NCBI GenBank assembly: GCA_018969565.1
Contig: JAGWYC010000106.1
Coordinates: 1 to 6,996 of the forward strand
Length of the DNA stretch: 6,996 bases
Direction: 5' to 3'
Origin: Bacteroidota bacterium
GTDB taxonomy: Bacteria; Bacteroidota; Bacteroidia; NS11-12g; UBA955
Each line of letters begins with the position of its first letter. Position 1 is the first letter of the stretch. The position numbers and the translations under genes were made by a program. Below are positions 6,992 through 6,996 of the stretch, one piece after another. Below the pieces are notes generated by a model. That model had not been told where the DNA came from. It did not search any database and was given only the letters and a program-made list of their open reading frames with translations.

Positions 6992-6996
6992 CTTAT

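Overview
The window looks like chromosomal DNA from a member of the Bacteroidota. The strongest clue is the truncated sulfatase at the left edge, which ends in a type A sorting domain of the type IX secretion system (T9SS), a system essentially confined to this phylum and close relatives. Supporting clues are a TAnnTTTG-like promoter box placed almost on top of the polA start codon and the absence of Shine-Dalgarno sequences before the start codons. The DNA is moderately GC-rich, which would fit a Saprospiria- or Chitinophagia-like lineage better than an AT-rich Flavobacterium, but the class cannot be fixed from this sequence alone.

Layout, left to right. Positions 1-1296 (+) hold the C-terminal part of a secreted S1-family sulfatase; its N-terminus and the catalytic Cys/Ser motif lie outside the window. 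It converges, across a 76-bp gap with no convincing terminator, on polA (4162 to 1373, minus strand), a full-length DNA polymerase I with intact 5'-3' exonuclease, 3'-5' proofreading and polymerase motifs. Upstream of polA on the same strand is a small acidic protein of unknown function (4542 to 4213). A strong intrinsic terminator (4594-4623, reading leftward) separates it from an upstream two-gene operon, also on the minus strand: an RnfD/NqrB-like integral membrane protein (6938 to 6105) and a secreted, C-terminally anchored DUF2330 protein (6108 to 4642). The two genes share an ATGA stop-start overlap.

The sulfatase (extracellular hydrolysis) and polA (DNA repair and replication) are unrelated neighbours. 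The least understood part is the translationally coupled RnfD-like/DUF2330 pair. The membrane protein resembles the flavin-carrying subunit D of Rnf/NQR electron-transport complexes, but no other Rnf subunit is visible. Its partner has a signal peptide, a CxxC motif and a single C-terminal membrane anchor. An uncharacterised membrane redox module is a reasonable hypothesis; the sequence does not prove it.

The long open frames antisense to polA and to the DUF2330 gene are codon-register shadows. No RNA genes, CRISPR arrays, insertion sequences or attachment sites were seen.
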